A stretch of DNA of 64,000 bases, from positions 1,426,001 through 1,490,000 of the forward strand of contig NW_026515509.1 in NCBI RefSeq assembly GCF_014898815.1, given 5' to 3'. Shown here piece by piece: positions 33,940-44,046 of the stretch (positions are counted from its first letter, which is position 1; every line of letters begins with the position of its first letter). The stretch comes from Panonychus citri. Lineage: Eukaryota > Arthropoda > Arachnida > Trombidiformes > Tetranychidae. The position numbers were made by a program, and so were the translations under genes. Under the pieces are notes generated by a model. That model did no database searches, was not told the origin of the DNA, and worked only from the letters and a program-made list of their open reading frames with translations.

Positions 33940-36900
33940 ATGCCTCGTACTTCTGTTACTAAGGTAAAAAACCTTACTTCTGAGGAAGTTAAGGAACTAT
34001 TCCGAACGTGGTCAATTCCACCACCGGTACTTGCTTCAATTTCGGCCAAGAAATTGATCGATGTCTTAAAGACACATTTTCTACTTATTGGTGAATCTTT
34101 GGATTCTTCAACAATTCAACAACTACCCATTGATGATCTAAGAAATCAGGAAATTCCTGAATGGGTTACATCAGCTCGTATTGCTGGTATTAGTGAAGAT
34201 GAACTTCAACTGTTCATCCAAAAAATTGGACGTGATGAAGAAACGATTCTGACCATCACTTATTGTGATTTATCTTCCCTTTCATTTTCATTGGGAACTC
34301 TTCGAAAATTCCAAAATGTTCTTAATGAACATGGTGCTTCAATCATCGCTCCAAATCAACCTACTGGTTCATCTTCAACTTCAACTAATGTTGACTCATC
34401 TTCCCCTGTTACTTCCAATTCTAATGAACTATTGGTTTCGTCCTTGGCTCAATTCGCTCAATCTCTAAGGAGAGATCCGGAAGTAACTGAATTCCAAAAA
34501 GGTGAAGATATGATTGCTTGGGTCAACAAAACCAAATCAAGGCTTCAACAGGAAAATGTCGACGATGAGACTCGCCTCCGTTGTTTCCGTAAAGGTATGG
34601 CTTATGAACTTTTAAATACCGCTAAATCTATCGATTCCTCAATCACTAATTATCGTGATTATATTAATGCTCTTTTGGAGAAATTAAATTGCCCTTCAAT
34701 GCAATACTCCGCTGATTTTGAATTAAGACAATTTCGCTATCGCTTAGACGATCACCCTTCAAATTACTTTGACCAATTAACAAGTCTTGTTCATAAATCT
34801 TATGGATCTCAAATTCCTGACAAAATTCTCACTGCAGAAATTGTTAATCATTTACCTTCATTCATTCGTGATGAAATTTATGTTCTTGGCGTGAACACCG
34901 ATCGAGATAAGATCTTTAATGTCCTTATTAGGAAACACTTTGAATACACTCAACAAATGAAGCTGAATAAAGCTAAAGCTTCAAAGCCTTTTGACTCTAA
35001 AGGTAAAAACGAAGGAAAAAATTCAACTTTTGGGAAAATGTTTAAACGAAACAATCAACCTCAAAAGCCTTCAAATTCTAACTCATATAAATCTTCTAAG
35101 GAAGAAACTTGTCGATATTGTAAAGACGAAGGACATGATGTTTTCAATTGTCCAGTTCTCGCCAGAAAGAAGCAATTTCCAAAACCTGCTTCAACAGTTT
35201 CTCGTTCCAATTCATCATCATCAACCAATTCCGCTCCTCAAGCTAATGCTAATTTACTTACAGTTCATCCGGAACCTGAATCTTCAGCTCTCCGTCAAAC
35301 TGAATTTTCTTTTGCAGTTTCGCCTGCTATTCAACCAATTACTCAACTTGGTCCTTCTTTTCTTCGCTATATGCCACAAGCAACTTTTAAACTTTGCAAG
35401 CCGAACCGTGAGTTCCTAAAGGAAGGTAATGTTCTTCTTGATACTGGATCAAATATTTCAGCTTTAGATGCTAATGTCGCAAATGAACTTGGAGTTCATA
35501 CCATTCATTTTGATCGAGTTCTTAAAGGAATTGTATCCAATTCTTATGTTCGATCTCAAGGTTATGCATATGCTCTAATAAAGCATCCAGATATGACGGA
35601 ATCACGAGTTCTAAAACTTCAAATTGTCAAAGACTTTGAGCCTGTTTGTCTCATTGGAAATTCCTTCATTCATTTATACTACATGAGTATGGCAAGCGAT
35701 GGACTTGAGTATAAAATTAAGGTTAAAGAAACACCTATGGGTGAACTTCTCGATCCCACTTTCTACTTTAGATTTTGCACTCCCGAGGAAACACAAAAAA
35801 TAATTCAAACCGCAACAAAAGTTTCTGGAGATTCCAACTCTTCATTTATCATCGATCAAATTAAAGCAAAGATTGATGATCCTGCTGTTAAAATTGATCT
35901 AATTAATTCAGATCAACGAACTTTCAAGCTATTACTTGATGATGAAAGTGCTATTATCGCACGTTGTGATCTTGCTGATCCACTTGATATGAAACTCATT
36001 GAGTTCATTGAAAAAATTGAAAAAAGAATTGATCCTTCTTTGGATAAGTCTCAACGTAGACAATTAATTGAATTATTTGATAATTATCAAGATTGTTTTT
36101 CTCATCATAAACATGATCTAGGTTTCGTCCCTTCTGAAATTTGTCCCGTTGAAATTGATATCGGAGACAATCCTGTTCCTTATCAGAAACCTTACAATTG
36201 TCCCCCTAATCGTCGTGAAGCTTTTAAAAGCATTATTAAAGATATGATGGAACACAATTTAATCGAACCTTCTGATGCCGAAGGTGGTTCCCCGTCAATT
36301 TTGGTTCCACGATCTGATGGATCCTTTAGGATGGTAACAGACTATCGTCTTCTAAATCGACTTACCAAGGTTCCACGTTACCCAATGCCCCGCATTGATG
36401 ACATTATCTCTGTGGTAAGAGGAGGTCAATATTTTAATATGTTTGACCTTGCTCAAGGTTATCACCAAATTGAGCTTCCAGAAAAAGAACGCACTAAAAC
36501 GGTTTTTGTTACCCCTGATGGGAAATATCAATATACTCGCTTACCTATGGGATTAAGCGGTGCTCCATTCATTTTTCAACGACTGATGAACAAAGTGCTC
36601 GATGGTTTACAGTATAAAATCTGCATCGGCTACTTCGATGATATTCCTGTGGTAGGAAAAACTTTTGAAGAATTAATTGCTAATACAATCTTGGTCCTTG
36701 AACGATTTAGGAAATATAACCTAAAAGTTAAAGTCGAAAAATGTGATTTTGGATTCAAGGAAATTCTTCTTCTTGGACACCTCGTAAGTGGTGATGGTGT
36801 TCGTCCTGACCCTAAGAAGGTCGAAGCTTTGAAAAAATTACCATACCCAAAAAATGTTAAACAACTTCAATCGCTTCTGGGCTGCTACAATTATTTTTCC

Positions 36901-39900
36901 AGGTATATTCCTAATTATTCTGCTATTGCAGCTCCTCTCTTTCGTTTGGTCTCGAAAGAAAAAAGATTCAAAATTTTAAAAGAAGATGAAAAAGCTTTGG
37001 ACACTTTAAAAAATGCATTGGTAAAAGAAACCCTTCTTGTCCATTTTAATCCTGATCTTCGCAGGAAAATTACCTGTGATGCTTCTGAATTCGCTGTGGG
37101 AGGTATTCTCCTTCAGGAAGATGATACATCCGAATCTTTTGATTCCTCTTCTCCAATTGATAAAATTATTCACTGGCGCCCATTGAGTTTTTACTCACAA
37201 AAATTGCAACCAAATCAAAGAAACTGGACTGTTTCTGAAAAAGAATGTTTCGCCATTCATGTTTGTGTAAACAAATTTAATCATTATCTTGAACATGCTG
37301 AATTCCTAGTGGAAACGGACCATCATGCTCTTTGTCAGATGACTAAAATCAACTTTAAAAATTCGCGAATTAACCGCTGGTCCATTATGATGGGAAATCT
37401 TTCTTATACTGTGATTTATAAGAAAGGAAGTTTACACGCTCCTGATTGTTTTTCTCGACATCCTTGTGAATGGGAACATCGTAAACGATTGGATCCCGAA
37501 GAAGAGTATTTGGATAAACTCTTCCTGGTAAACTATTGTTCCGACCCTGAAGACTATCATTATTATGATCTCGGAATGAATATAATTAATGTTCATTTAA
37601 GTTTACCTTTTTCACCTGATCTTAAAGATCTTCCTATTATTTTTTATAATACTCAAGGAGAAATTGCTCAGTTAAGACCAGATCTTGCTGATAAACCAGA
37701 TAAAATTCAATTTTCCTATTGGAAAGAAAAAGTTAGAGCTCATCAAGCTCTTGATCCGTTAATTCAAAAAGTTAAACCTCTTCTAGAAAAGCAATTTCCC
37801 AACGTAAAAAATTACATCTTAAAAGACGATTTGGTCTATCGTAAAGATGATGGTACTCCTTTTGGATCTCGCTTGGTAATTGATAAAGAAATACTCAAAG
37901 ATATTTTCGAGTATGATCACACTTCCCCTATTGGAGGTCATTTTGCTGCTCAAAAGACTTTCGATCAAATCTCAAGAAGATTTTGGTGCCCTTACCTTTG
38001 GGAAGAAGTTAAGAAACTTTGTGATCAATGTGTTACTTGCCAATTGGCTAAACCTTCAAATACAATTTACATTGACCCTTCAACCAAGCCGATACCTTCA
38101 AGTATTTTCGACCGATTAGAATTGGACGTAATGGGTCCAATAACGGTAAATCATTCTAAAAAATACATAATCGTCCTCGTCGATATTCTGTCTCGTTATG
38201 TTCAAGCTGATCTTTTCCCTAATCAAACTGCAGATACTGTTATTAACTTTCTTACTAACTCTTTTCATACCTTTGGGTATCCTAAATGTATACAGACAGA
38301 TCAAGGTTCCAATTTCATGTCTAAAGAATTCAATGATTTTCTAAAGAAAAATGCGATTAAACATGAAAATTCAACTTCTTATCACCCACAATCGCAGGGT
38401 GTAGTTGAGCGAAGTAATCGGACCATTGCCGAAAGACTAAGGTCTTATGTGATCGAAAATGGTCCACGAAAATTGAAATTGGCTCTTGATGCGTCTATTT
38501 TTGCTATTAACAGTTCGGTCCACAAGATAACCCGCTTTTCCCCATACTTTTTAGTATTTGGTAAACATCCTAGAAAACCTATTGATAATCTGCTTGATCT
38601 TTCTGATTCCTTCTTAACTAACGTTAACGATGCCAGAAAATTAGCTTTTGCTCGCTTACATGCACAGCAATTATATCAGATTAACCGCTTAACTAAGCTT
38701 CATCACCAATCTCCCTATAAGGAAGGTGATTTCATTCTGATCAAAAACGAATCTATCGATCCAAAATTCTCAAAGAAATTAAACAAAAAATATCATGGAC
38801 CTTTTCTTATTATTGGTATTTCTAAAGGTGCTTGTTTTGTTATAGAAATTGATGACTTGGTCATCTTCAGTGTAAACGTTTCAAATACGAAACTTTTTAA
38901 AGGAGAAGTTAATGAGAAAATGAAATTATTGAGAGATCGATATTTCAATCCTTCTACTTTTCTTGAAAATCAAGACTTTGCATCATCTTTAGATGAACAA
39001 TTAGCTGATTCTTTTATTAGAAATCACCATGATGAATATGATATTGAGAATGATGATCAAATGAATGACCCTCCATCAACTAACATTGACCTTTATCCTG
39101 AATCTGATTCTATTAACCCATCTAATGATGCTGAACAAATTAACGAAGATTTTAACAACCAAAATTCTGATTCTATCGAATCAACCCCACCACTGGTAAA
39201 CAACGATTATCTTGAAGAAAATTTAATCCCATCTATTGATGTTACCGTTAAGAAAAAACGAAAATACATTACCGCTGATAAATTGATTTCTAATCAAAAA
39301 GTGATTAATCATCAAGACCAAAACAAACCTTTAACCAGGTCACAAAAACTAAACCAACGGAAAATTAACACTTTTGTGCTTTGTTTGTGCTTCACCTTAA
39401 CAAGTGAAGATGAAGAGTTAAACCCTGACCAATTCAGACTAATTAGTCAAGAAATCAATTATCACAAACCTATTGGTTTCTCATGTGATAATTACCAATT
39501 TGGAAAAGTTTCTCACGTTTCAAAAATTAATTGCTTTGGCAATATTAAAATTGACTCTCTCAAATTTCGAAAGTCGATAATTAAATTGTTTCTTTTTCTC
39601 TGTCTAGAAACAGTTTCTAATTGTTTGTTGAAGCGAAAAGTTGAAGAGTCAATTCTTTTCCAATTGTGCTTTTTTAATCTTGTTTCCCTTGATTACTTAT
39701 CAGTAACTATTAATTTACATTGTGACTTTAATCACCTCCAGTTAAGCTTTTTAAAACTAAATCAAAAGCTTAATCATCTCTACTCTATCAAGTTAATTTA
39801 CTATAAAAACACAATGTCATCTCCCCTTGACCTCAGTGTCAAAAACTCTTCATCTAGTGAAACTAGTGAATCCATTTCTCCCAAAAACTTTTGCTCATCT

Positions 39901-42900
39901 CCCATACCTGGTCCATCTCAATTACCTCAATTATCTCGTGCCAGTTCATTTAGTTCAGTGACTGAACAAACAATTGAAGCTTCAACTTCATCTAACATGG
40001 AACCTAAAGGCCCTAATATTGTTACTCCCATTGTTCTCAAAGAAGTTTTGGATAAACTTAAAATTCCGAAACGAGGTGCAGTTAAACGTTCACATGATTC
40101 TATCGAATCTAAAACTGGTGAAATTGAAACACCAAATTCTTCCATGGACATTTCGGATGATTCTTCCAATAAAACTGCTGTTAAATGGGCTGATCCTATT
40201 GAATCCTTTTGTTCCCCTTTGGTTGAAACCTCAACCTCAACAAAAATTGAAACTGGTGTAAAACCTAAACGTTACCCTGGACCTGAGGAATATCCCCTTG
40301 AGGAAGATGAGTATCCTGCTCCTTTACCCCTTGCAGAACCCCCTGAGTATACCTCATTAAATAAATTTAAAGAAGTTAAAGCCTACATCGATGCTAAGGC
40401 TAAAACCTTCTCGGAACAAAGTAAAAAATTTGAAAAAATGATAAGAGAAAAGCTCTATCTTAATCTCTATCAAGATGATTATATCTATCATGTTCCGTTA
40501 CCCAAAATTCCTAGAGGAATACCAAAAGCCAACATCATCAACGAAAAAATTGAAAAAATAATCAAAGAGATTCGATGCCTGTTTTGTGAACAAGTATCCA
40601 TTGATCCGAAATGTTGTAAATCGTGCAACAAATGGTACTGCAAAAAGTGTATCAATTGGCTTAGAGAATTGGTTATCCCTCTCAAACTTACACCTATTGG
40701 TGTCCCTGATAAATTTATCTGTATTCATCCTCAATGTGTTTCCAAATTTTCCCTGAAGGATGATTACCCTGAATTCGGTGCTGTTGATCCTACTCCTATT
40801 TATATTCACTATCGTGAAAGTAAATTCATCTGTCGTAGGACCCATTGTGCTCAATCTTTCAGCGCTGGCCTCTTCCAAGATCATGAGAATGGTTGTCGAT
40901 TAGGACTCATTCGTGAAAATATTGATTTTGATTCTTCTCTCCCTTTTGTTCATGGTCCTTCTAGTGAAGAATTGGCAAATTGTCCTAAAAGACTGTTAGA
41001 TTTTGTTCCACAACATCTCAAGTGCCTTCCATTACCCTCGATCAGTTACTCAACTCATTCTAGTGAATGGAATGAAAAAATGCAGCTTTGGGCTTGTCTC
41101 ATGAATTTACGAGATGAAGATCCTGAGGATCCCCTGTTAACCCCAACTGCTATTCGAGGTTTTACCAATTTACGTTTAAATTTTTACAACAATTTAAAAA
41201 GATCTATTGATCCTTACCTTCCCCTTGATGAAGGTGAAGAATTCATTCAATCTCTTGGATTTAAAACCACTGTTGGTCGTGATATTGACCCTGGTTGGAC
41301 CCAACGACCTCGAACCATTAAATGGTCTAGAGTACCACTTTACCTCTTAGAAGATTCGGAGGATTGGCTTAATTATGCCAAAGGTAAACCTGGTCGTCAA
41401 CGAGCTTCCATTGATGTGGATGTTGCTGGTGAAATCCAATCAACTGATACCCCTTATTTGAGGATTAATCCACTTCTCCGATTGAGTGAATCTCAACAAC
41501 AATTGGTTCGTGAAAATATAAGGGAATGGTTTCCCACTTTACGAGACTTTCGCCCTGAGGTTTACCCTCCATTAATCACGACAAAAAATCCCGCTAAGGC
41601 GATAGTAAGAAGAAATCGACAACGAGCTGCCTCTGAGGAATTCAATCGATTAACTACAATTAATCTTCAACCATTGAAACCGTTCGCTGAGCGACTCATT
41701 GATGAAAACATCCAAAGTCATCCATCTCCAACAACCACCTTTGCGATCCACATGAGATTTTGCAGAATCAATGAATACGAAGATGGAAAACTCATCCCTC
41801 GACCGAATCCTGTTTGGATTATTATAGTAGACGGTCATTTTGATGTTGTTTACGAGACTTTTGTCCAATACAAACACGTTGACTTCATGGACACTAAATT
41901 CCATGGTCTTCGATTCCGAGATCTTCGATATTCAAAGAACTTTAATTCTATTCGAGATCAAATCATACCCTATTTGGCTTGTGCCACAACCATTGTTGGT
42001 TCTGGGTTAATTAATATGTTCCGTGGACTTCAACTCTCCAATCGAGAGATCGATTTTCTTAAACCGAAACTTCGTGAAGTCACCCAATACTTTTCCCCTA
42101 GAAGGAATATCGGAACTTCTCTCTCTCTAATTGCCTTCCTAGTCTTCTCTGGCTACACCATTGAAGCTACTCATCATTCTCCAGGAGTTGAGGCTATTAC
42201 CTCGATGAAGCTTTACATGGCCTTTTGGAAGGAAATTGAACAACAAGTTGGCATTCTTAATGATGGTATTCATCATGCTAACGCCCATTTCACGTGTAAC
42301 AATAAGAAAGTCTCTCGACTTTTTGAACTTTATCAAGAAAAAGTTAATTCAAATGAAGCTGAATGGCCCCGTGATTGGAGCTATTACCATTTTGGTCTTC
42401 GAAACCAACCAAATTTTGACTATGTCAACTGTGCTTCACCCTCTTCTTCAATTCCATCAATCTGTGAATCCGAACAAGGATCTACATCTAGTGATGTTTC
42501 AAGTCAAGTGATTCCAGAAGAAAAAGAAAAAGAAAAAGAAAAAGAAAAAGAAAAAGACAATTCATCTAGTGATGATCTACTCCAATTCAGCAAGGAAAAT
42601 TCTTGTGAGAGTATTGATCTCATTCCATCAGCATCGTCAACAATTCAAGAAGAAGACGAAGATACTTCAGAGGGACAACTACATGTTGTTATTCCCCAGG
42701 ACGATATCCCTGATGAGACTTTCCGCCCCGAAACTCCAAATCTATTGGATTTTATGCCACTACACCGATCCCCAAGGAAAAAAGAGCCTGAAATTCAACA
42801 GGAAGATCCTAATGGATCATTAATCGACAGTGCTCACCATGGTGTTTCCGAAAATGATTCCTCCACCGCTGGAACTTCTGAATCTATGGATTTCAATACT

Positions 42901-42984
42901 TCTCAACCCAGTCGTCGAATCCGTTCCCAAGATTTAAAAAGATATCTTGATCAAAACCAACGGAAGTGTGAGGATGGAAATTAG
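33940..42984 (+). CDS. element 2 Gag-Pol-ORF3 fusion polyprotein
   Basis: The frame is open from 33907, but the first ATG is at 33940, giving about 3,014 residues. Gag has a CCHC zinc knuckle (C-x2-C-x4-H-x4-C) at about residue 391. The protease motif LLDTGSN is near 500. Reverse transcriptase has MVTDYRLLNR and catalytic YFDD near 898. RNase H starts with TCDASEF near 1046. The integrase has its HHCC zinc module at about 1325-1370, then D (LELDVMGP), D (QTDQGSNF) and E (VVERSNRT), ending near 1660. An acidic, Asn-rich tail and a hydrophobic linker then lead without a stop into a third coding region (its own entry). The stop TAG is eight codons inside the right LTR. gag and pol are in one frame, with no -1 shift. 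Every catalytic motif is intact. Confidence 0.93.
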   Translation: MPRTSVTKVKNLTSEEVKELFRTWSIPPPVLASISAKKLIDVLKTHFLLIGESLDSSTIQQLPIDDLRNQEIPEWVTSARIAGISEDELQLFIQKIGRDEETILTITYCDLSSLSFSLGTLRKFQNVLNEHGASIIAPNQPTGSSSTSTNVDSSSPVTSNSNELLVSSLAQFAQSLRRDPEVTEFQKGEDMIAWVNKTKSRLQQENVDDETRLRCFRKGMAYELLNTAKSIDSSITNYRDYINALLEKLNCPSMQYSADFELRQFRYRLDDHPSNYFDQLTSLVHKSYGSQIPDKILTAEIVNHLPSFIRDEIYVLGVNTDRDKIFNVLIRKHFEYTQQMKLNKAKASKPFDSKGKNEGKNSTFGKMFKRNNQPQKPSNSNSYKSSKEETCRYCKDEGHDVFNCPVLARKKQFPKPASTVSRSNSSSSTNSAPQANANLLTVHPEPESSALRQTEFSFAVSPAIQPITQLGPSFLRYMPQATFKLCKPNREFLKEGNVLLDTGSNISALDANVANELGVHTIHFDRVLKGIVSNSYVRSQGYAYALIKHPDMTESRVLKLQIVKDFEPVCLIGNSFIHLYYMSMASDGLEYKIKVKETPMGELLDPTFYFRFCTPEETQKIIQTATKVSGDSNSSFIIDQIKAKIDDPAVKIDLINSDQRTFKLLLDDESAIIARCDLADPLDMKLIEFIEKIEKRIDPSLDKSQRRQLIELFDNYQDCFSHHKHDLGFVPSEICPVEIDIGDNPVPYQKPYNCPPNRREAFKSIIKDMMEHNLIEPSDAEGGSPSILVPRSDGSFRMVTDYRLLNRLTKVPRYPMPRIDDIISVVRGGQYFNMFDLAQGYHQIELPEKERTKTVFVTPDGKYQYTRLPMGLSGAPFIFQRLMNKVLDGLQYKICIGYFDDIPVVGKTFEELIANTILVLERFRKYNLKVKVEKCDFGFKEILLLGHLVSGDGVRPDPKKVEALKKLPYPKNVKQLQSLLGCYNYFSRYIPNYSAIAAPLFRLVSKEKRFKILKEDEKALDTLKNALVKETLLVHFNPDLRRKITCDASEFAVGGILLQEDDTSESFDSSSPIDKIIHWRPLSFYSQKLQPNQRNWTVSEKECFAIHVCVNKFNHYLEHAEFLVETDHHALCQMTKINFKNSRINRWSIMMGNLSYTVIYKKGSLHAPDCFSRHPCEWEHRKRLDPEEEYLDKLFLVNYCSDPEDYHYYDLGMNIINVHLSLPFSPDLKDLPIIFYNTQGEIAQLRPDLADKPDKIQFSYWKEKVRAHQALDPLIQKVKPLLEKQFPNVKNYILKDDLVYRKDDGTPFGSRLVIDKEILKDIFEYDHTSPIGGHFAAQKTFDQISRRFWCPYLWEEVKKLCDQCVTCQLAKPSNTIYIDPSTKPIPSSIFDRLELDVMGPITVNHSKKYIIVLVDILSRYVQADLFPNQTADTVINFLTNSFHTFGYPKCIQTDQGSNFMSKEFNDFLKKNAIKHENSTSYHPQSQGVVERSNRTIAERLRSYVIENGPRKLKLALDASIFAINSSVHKITRFSPYFLVFGKHPRKPIDNLLDLSDSFLTNVNDARKLAFARLHAQQLYQINRLTKLHHQSPYKEGDFILIKNESIDPKFSKKLNKKYHGPFLIIGISKGACFVIEIDDLVIFSVNVSNTKLFKGEVNEKMKLLRDRYFNPSTFLENQDFASSLDEQLADSFIRNHHDEYDIENDDQMNDPPSTNIDLYPESDSINPSNDAEQINEDFNNQNSDSIESTPPLVNNDYLEENLIPSIDVTVKKKRKYITADKLISNQKVINHQDQNKPLTRSQKLNQRKINTFVLCLCFTLTSEDEELNPDQFRLISQEINYHKPIGFSCDNYQFGKVSHVSKINCFGNIKIDSLKFRKSIIKLFLFLCLETVSNCLLKRKVEESILFQLCFFNLVSLDYLSVTINLHCDFNHLQLSFLKLNQKLNHLYSIKLIYYKNTMSSPLDLSVKNSSSSETSESISPKNFCSSPIPGPSQLPQLSRASSFSSVTEQTIEASTSSNMEPKGPNIVTPIVLKEVLDKLKIPKRGAVKRSHDSIESKTGEIETPNSSMDISDDSSNKTAVKWADPIESFCSPLVETSTSTKIETGVKPKRYPGPEEYPLEEDEYPAPLPLAEPPEYTSLNKFKEVKAYIDAKAKTFSEQSKKFEKMIREKLYLNLYQDDYIYHVPLPKIPRGIPKANIINEKIEKIIKEIRCLFCEQVSIDPKCCKSCNKWYCKKCINWLRELVIPLKLTPIGVPDKFICIHPQCVSKFSLKDDYPEFGAVDPTPIYIHYRESKFICRRTHCAQSFSAGLFQDHENGCRLGLIRENIDFDSSLPFVHGPSSEELANCPKRLLDFVPQHLKCLPLPSISYSTHSSEWNEKMQLWACLMNLRDEDPEDPLLTPTAIRGFTNLRLNFYNNLKRSIDPYLPLDEGEEFIQSLGFKTTVGRDIDPGWTQRPRTIKWSRVPLYLLEDSEDWLNYAKGKPGRQRASIDVDVAGEIQSTDTPYLRINPLLRLSESQQQLVRENIREWFPTLRDFRPEVYPPLITTKNPAKAIVRRNRQRAASEEFNRLTTINLQPLKPFAERLIDENIQSHPSPTTTFAIHMRFCRINEYEDGKLIPRPNPVWIIIVDGHFDVVYETFVQYKHVDFMDTKFHGLRFRDLRYSKNFNSIRDQIIPYLACATTIVGSGLINMFRGLQLSNREIDFLKPKLREVTQYFSPRRNIGTSLSLIAFLVFSGYTIEATHHSPGVEAITSMKLYMAFWKEIEQQVGILNDGIHHANAHFTCNNKKVSRLFELYQEKVNSNEAEWPRDWSYYHFGLRNQPNFDYVNCASPSSSIPSICESEQGSTSSDVSSQVIPEEKEKEKEKEKEKDNSSSDDLLQFSKENSCESIDLIPSASSTIQEEDEDTSEGQLHVVIPQDDIPDETFRPETPNLLDFMPLHRSPRKKEPEIQQEDPNGSLIDSAHHGVSENDSSTAGTSESMDFNTSQPSRRIRSQDLKRYLDQNQRKCEDGN
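39300..39813 (+). other. open linker between integrase and ORF3 in element 2
   Basis: About 170 codons of open frame linking a basic LTRSQK-type stretch to the ORF3 start. It contains short hydrophobic segments (FVLCLCFTL, KLFLFLCLE, LFQLCFFNLVSL) and no recognisable domain. Element 3 has a similarly placed open linker of different sequence starting LTRQQ with VFILLTFSLL. It may be a membrane-associated spacer, a remnant of an envelope gene, or sequence translated only by virtue of the fusion. A subgenomic mRNA with its own start at 39814 is equally possible. Confidence 0.5.
39814..42984 (+). other. ORF3 region of element 2: RING-like zinc fingers plus degenerate REXO1-like exonuclease fold
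   Basis: Begins at ATG 39814 (ACACAATGTC context) within the polyprotein frame and is about 1,056 codons long. A Ser/Pro-rich N-terminus is followed at 40576-40656 by C-x2-C-x9-C-x2-C-x4-C-x2-C, with CNKWYCKKC resembling RING fingers. Then come C-x4-C and a C-x4-C-x11-H-x3-C finger. At about 41738-42245, VVYETFV, VDFMDTKFHGL, IRDQI and TIVGSGL line up in order with REXO1-type DEDDh 3'-5' exonucleases, followed by HHSPGVEAITSMKLY. The positions that should hold the catalytic Asp/Glu read AIHMRF, so activity is probably lost. An EKEKEK run and a Ser/acidic tail end the protein. Element 3 keeps the same zinc spacing and order. It may be a captured host gene. The function is unknown; the exonuclease link is by eye only. 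Confidence 0.6.
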
Positions 42985-43848
42985 GATCTAATTAATTCTT
43001 GGATCCGAATTCTTAATTGAATTTAATTTCATATCTTTTAATATTTACTCATTTCATTTAAATTCATTTCTTTTATTTTTATTGTTAAAACAATTTAACT
43101 ATTGATCTTAATTAGGGTATCTAATGATACCTTCCCCTCTCTTTAAAATTACCAAAAATTGGTGATTTAAGAAAGAGAACAAATTTCTCTTTCTTTTTGT
43201 TAAGATGAACAATATGTTAAATTGTTAACCTTTTCATTTTTATACTTTTTATCATCATTTAGCTTTAACTAACGTTTGTTGATTAGATTTGACCTAATGG
43301 CTTATCGAAGCAACTTTGATTATCTTCCCCCATTTTAATTTGTAACCCCCTTAAATTTGTTTAGAAACAAAGATTAATCTTCAATTGAAGTTAAGTTTAC
43401 TTTCAACTTTTGATTAGTCGACTTCCTTTTTTGTGTTCAACTTTGTTCTTTTTAAAATTTCAATTCAATTCAATTTCCCTGAACAATTATCATTGTTCTT
43501 TTCTTCAATTAGAGTACCTCAAGTCTCATTTTCTTACACTTATTAGTGTTTTTTTTTTTCATTTGTTTTAATAAACATTTAAACCAATAATTTGGTTAAT
43601 TGATAAATCTTGGTAAGTCCCCCTCTAATTGAAACCAATTAAAGAATTGAATCACTGTTGATCCTGAAAGATCCTGAATAACTTGGCGTGAAAGGCAAGT
43701 TAAATTTTCCAGCCATTTTAATCTCAACTATAATTAAGTTTAAACCTCATCACTTTGGTGATATTTTGTGATCTTTGAATCAACAATTCCACACATTTCC
43801 TTTTAGTGAAAGACTTTTGTCTCTTCATTCAAAAAACTCAACCTTTCA
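42967..43848 (+). repeat. element 2 right LTR
   Basis: 882 bp, followed by the target duplication TGAT. It supplies the last codons and the stop of the polyprotein. Confidence 0.93.
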
Positions 43849-43990
43849 TGATGAAGATGCTTGGATATTATCATCATGAGGATAAATATGATGAGAGTGG
43901 GAGGAAAGTTTCAAGATAAAGTTCTGACCAATCCTTTATTTTCCTCATTGGTTATTATTATTTCATCGTGACACAATGTTTACGGTTGAA

Positions 43991-43994
<4 letters not shown>

Positions 43995-44042
<48 letters not shown>
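43995..44042. repeat. (TC)n microsatellite
   Basis: About 24 TC units roughly 150 bp after element 2. Confidence 0.95.

Positions 44043-44046
<4 letters not shown>

Larger units (their letters stand above)
32981..43848 (+). mobile_element. element 2: large intact Ty3/gypsy LTR retrotransposon with an extra 3' coding region
   Basis: LTRs at 32981-33865 and 42967-43848, starting TGTGAGGATGG and ending CCTTTCA, with a 4-bp target duplication TGAT outside each end. Total length 10.9 kb, large for the group because about 3.2 kb of coding sequence follows integrase. One frame spans almost the whole interior. Where I compared the LTRs they differ only by single-base indels and a poly-T length change, and I saw no substitution, so the insertion looks very young. 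Element 3 in this window is a collinear relative. Confidence 0.95.

Noticed and set aside
39300..39813. Classical retroviral envelope gene in element 2
   Set aside because: Hydrophobic runs exist, but there is no signal peptide, furin-like site or Cys pattern typical of errantivirus envelopes, and the downstream region is a zinc-finger protein instead.
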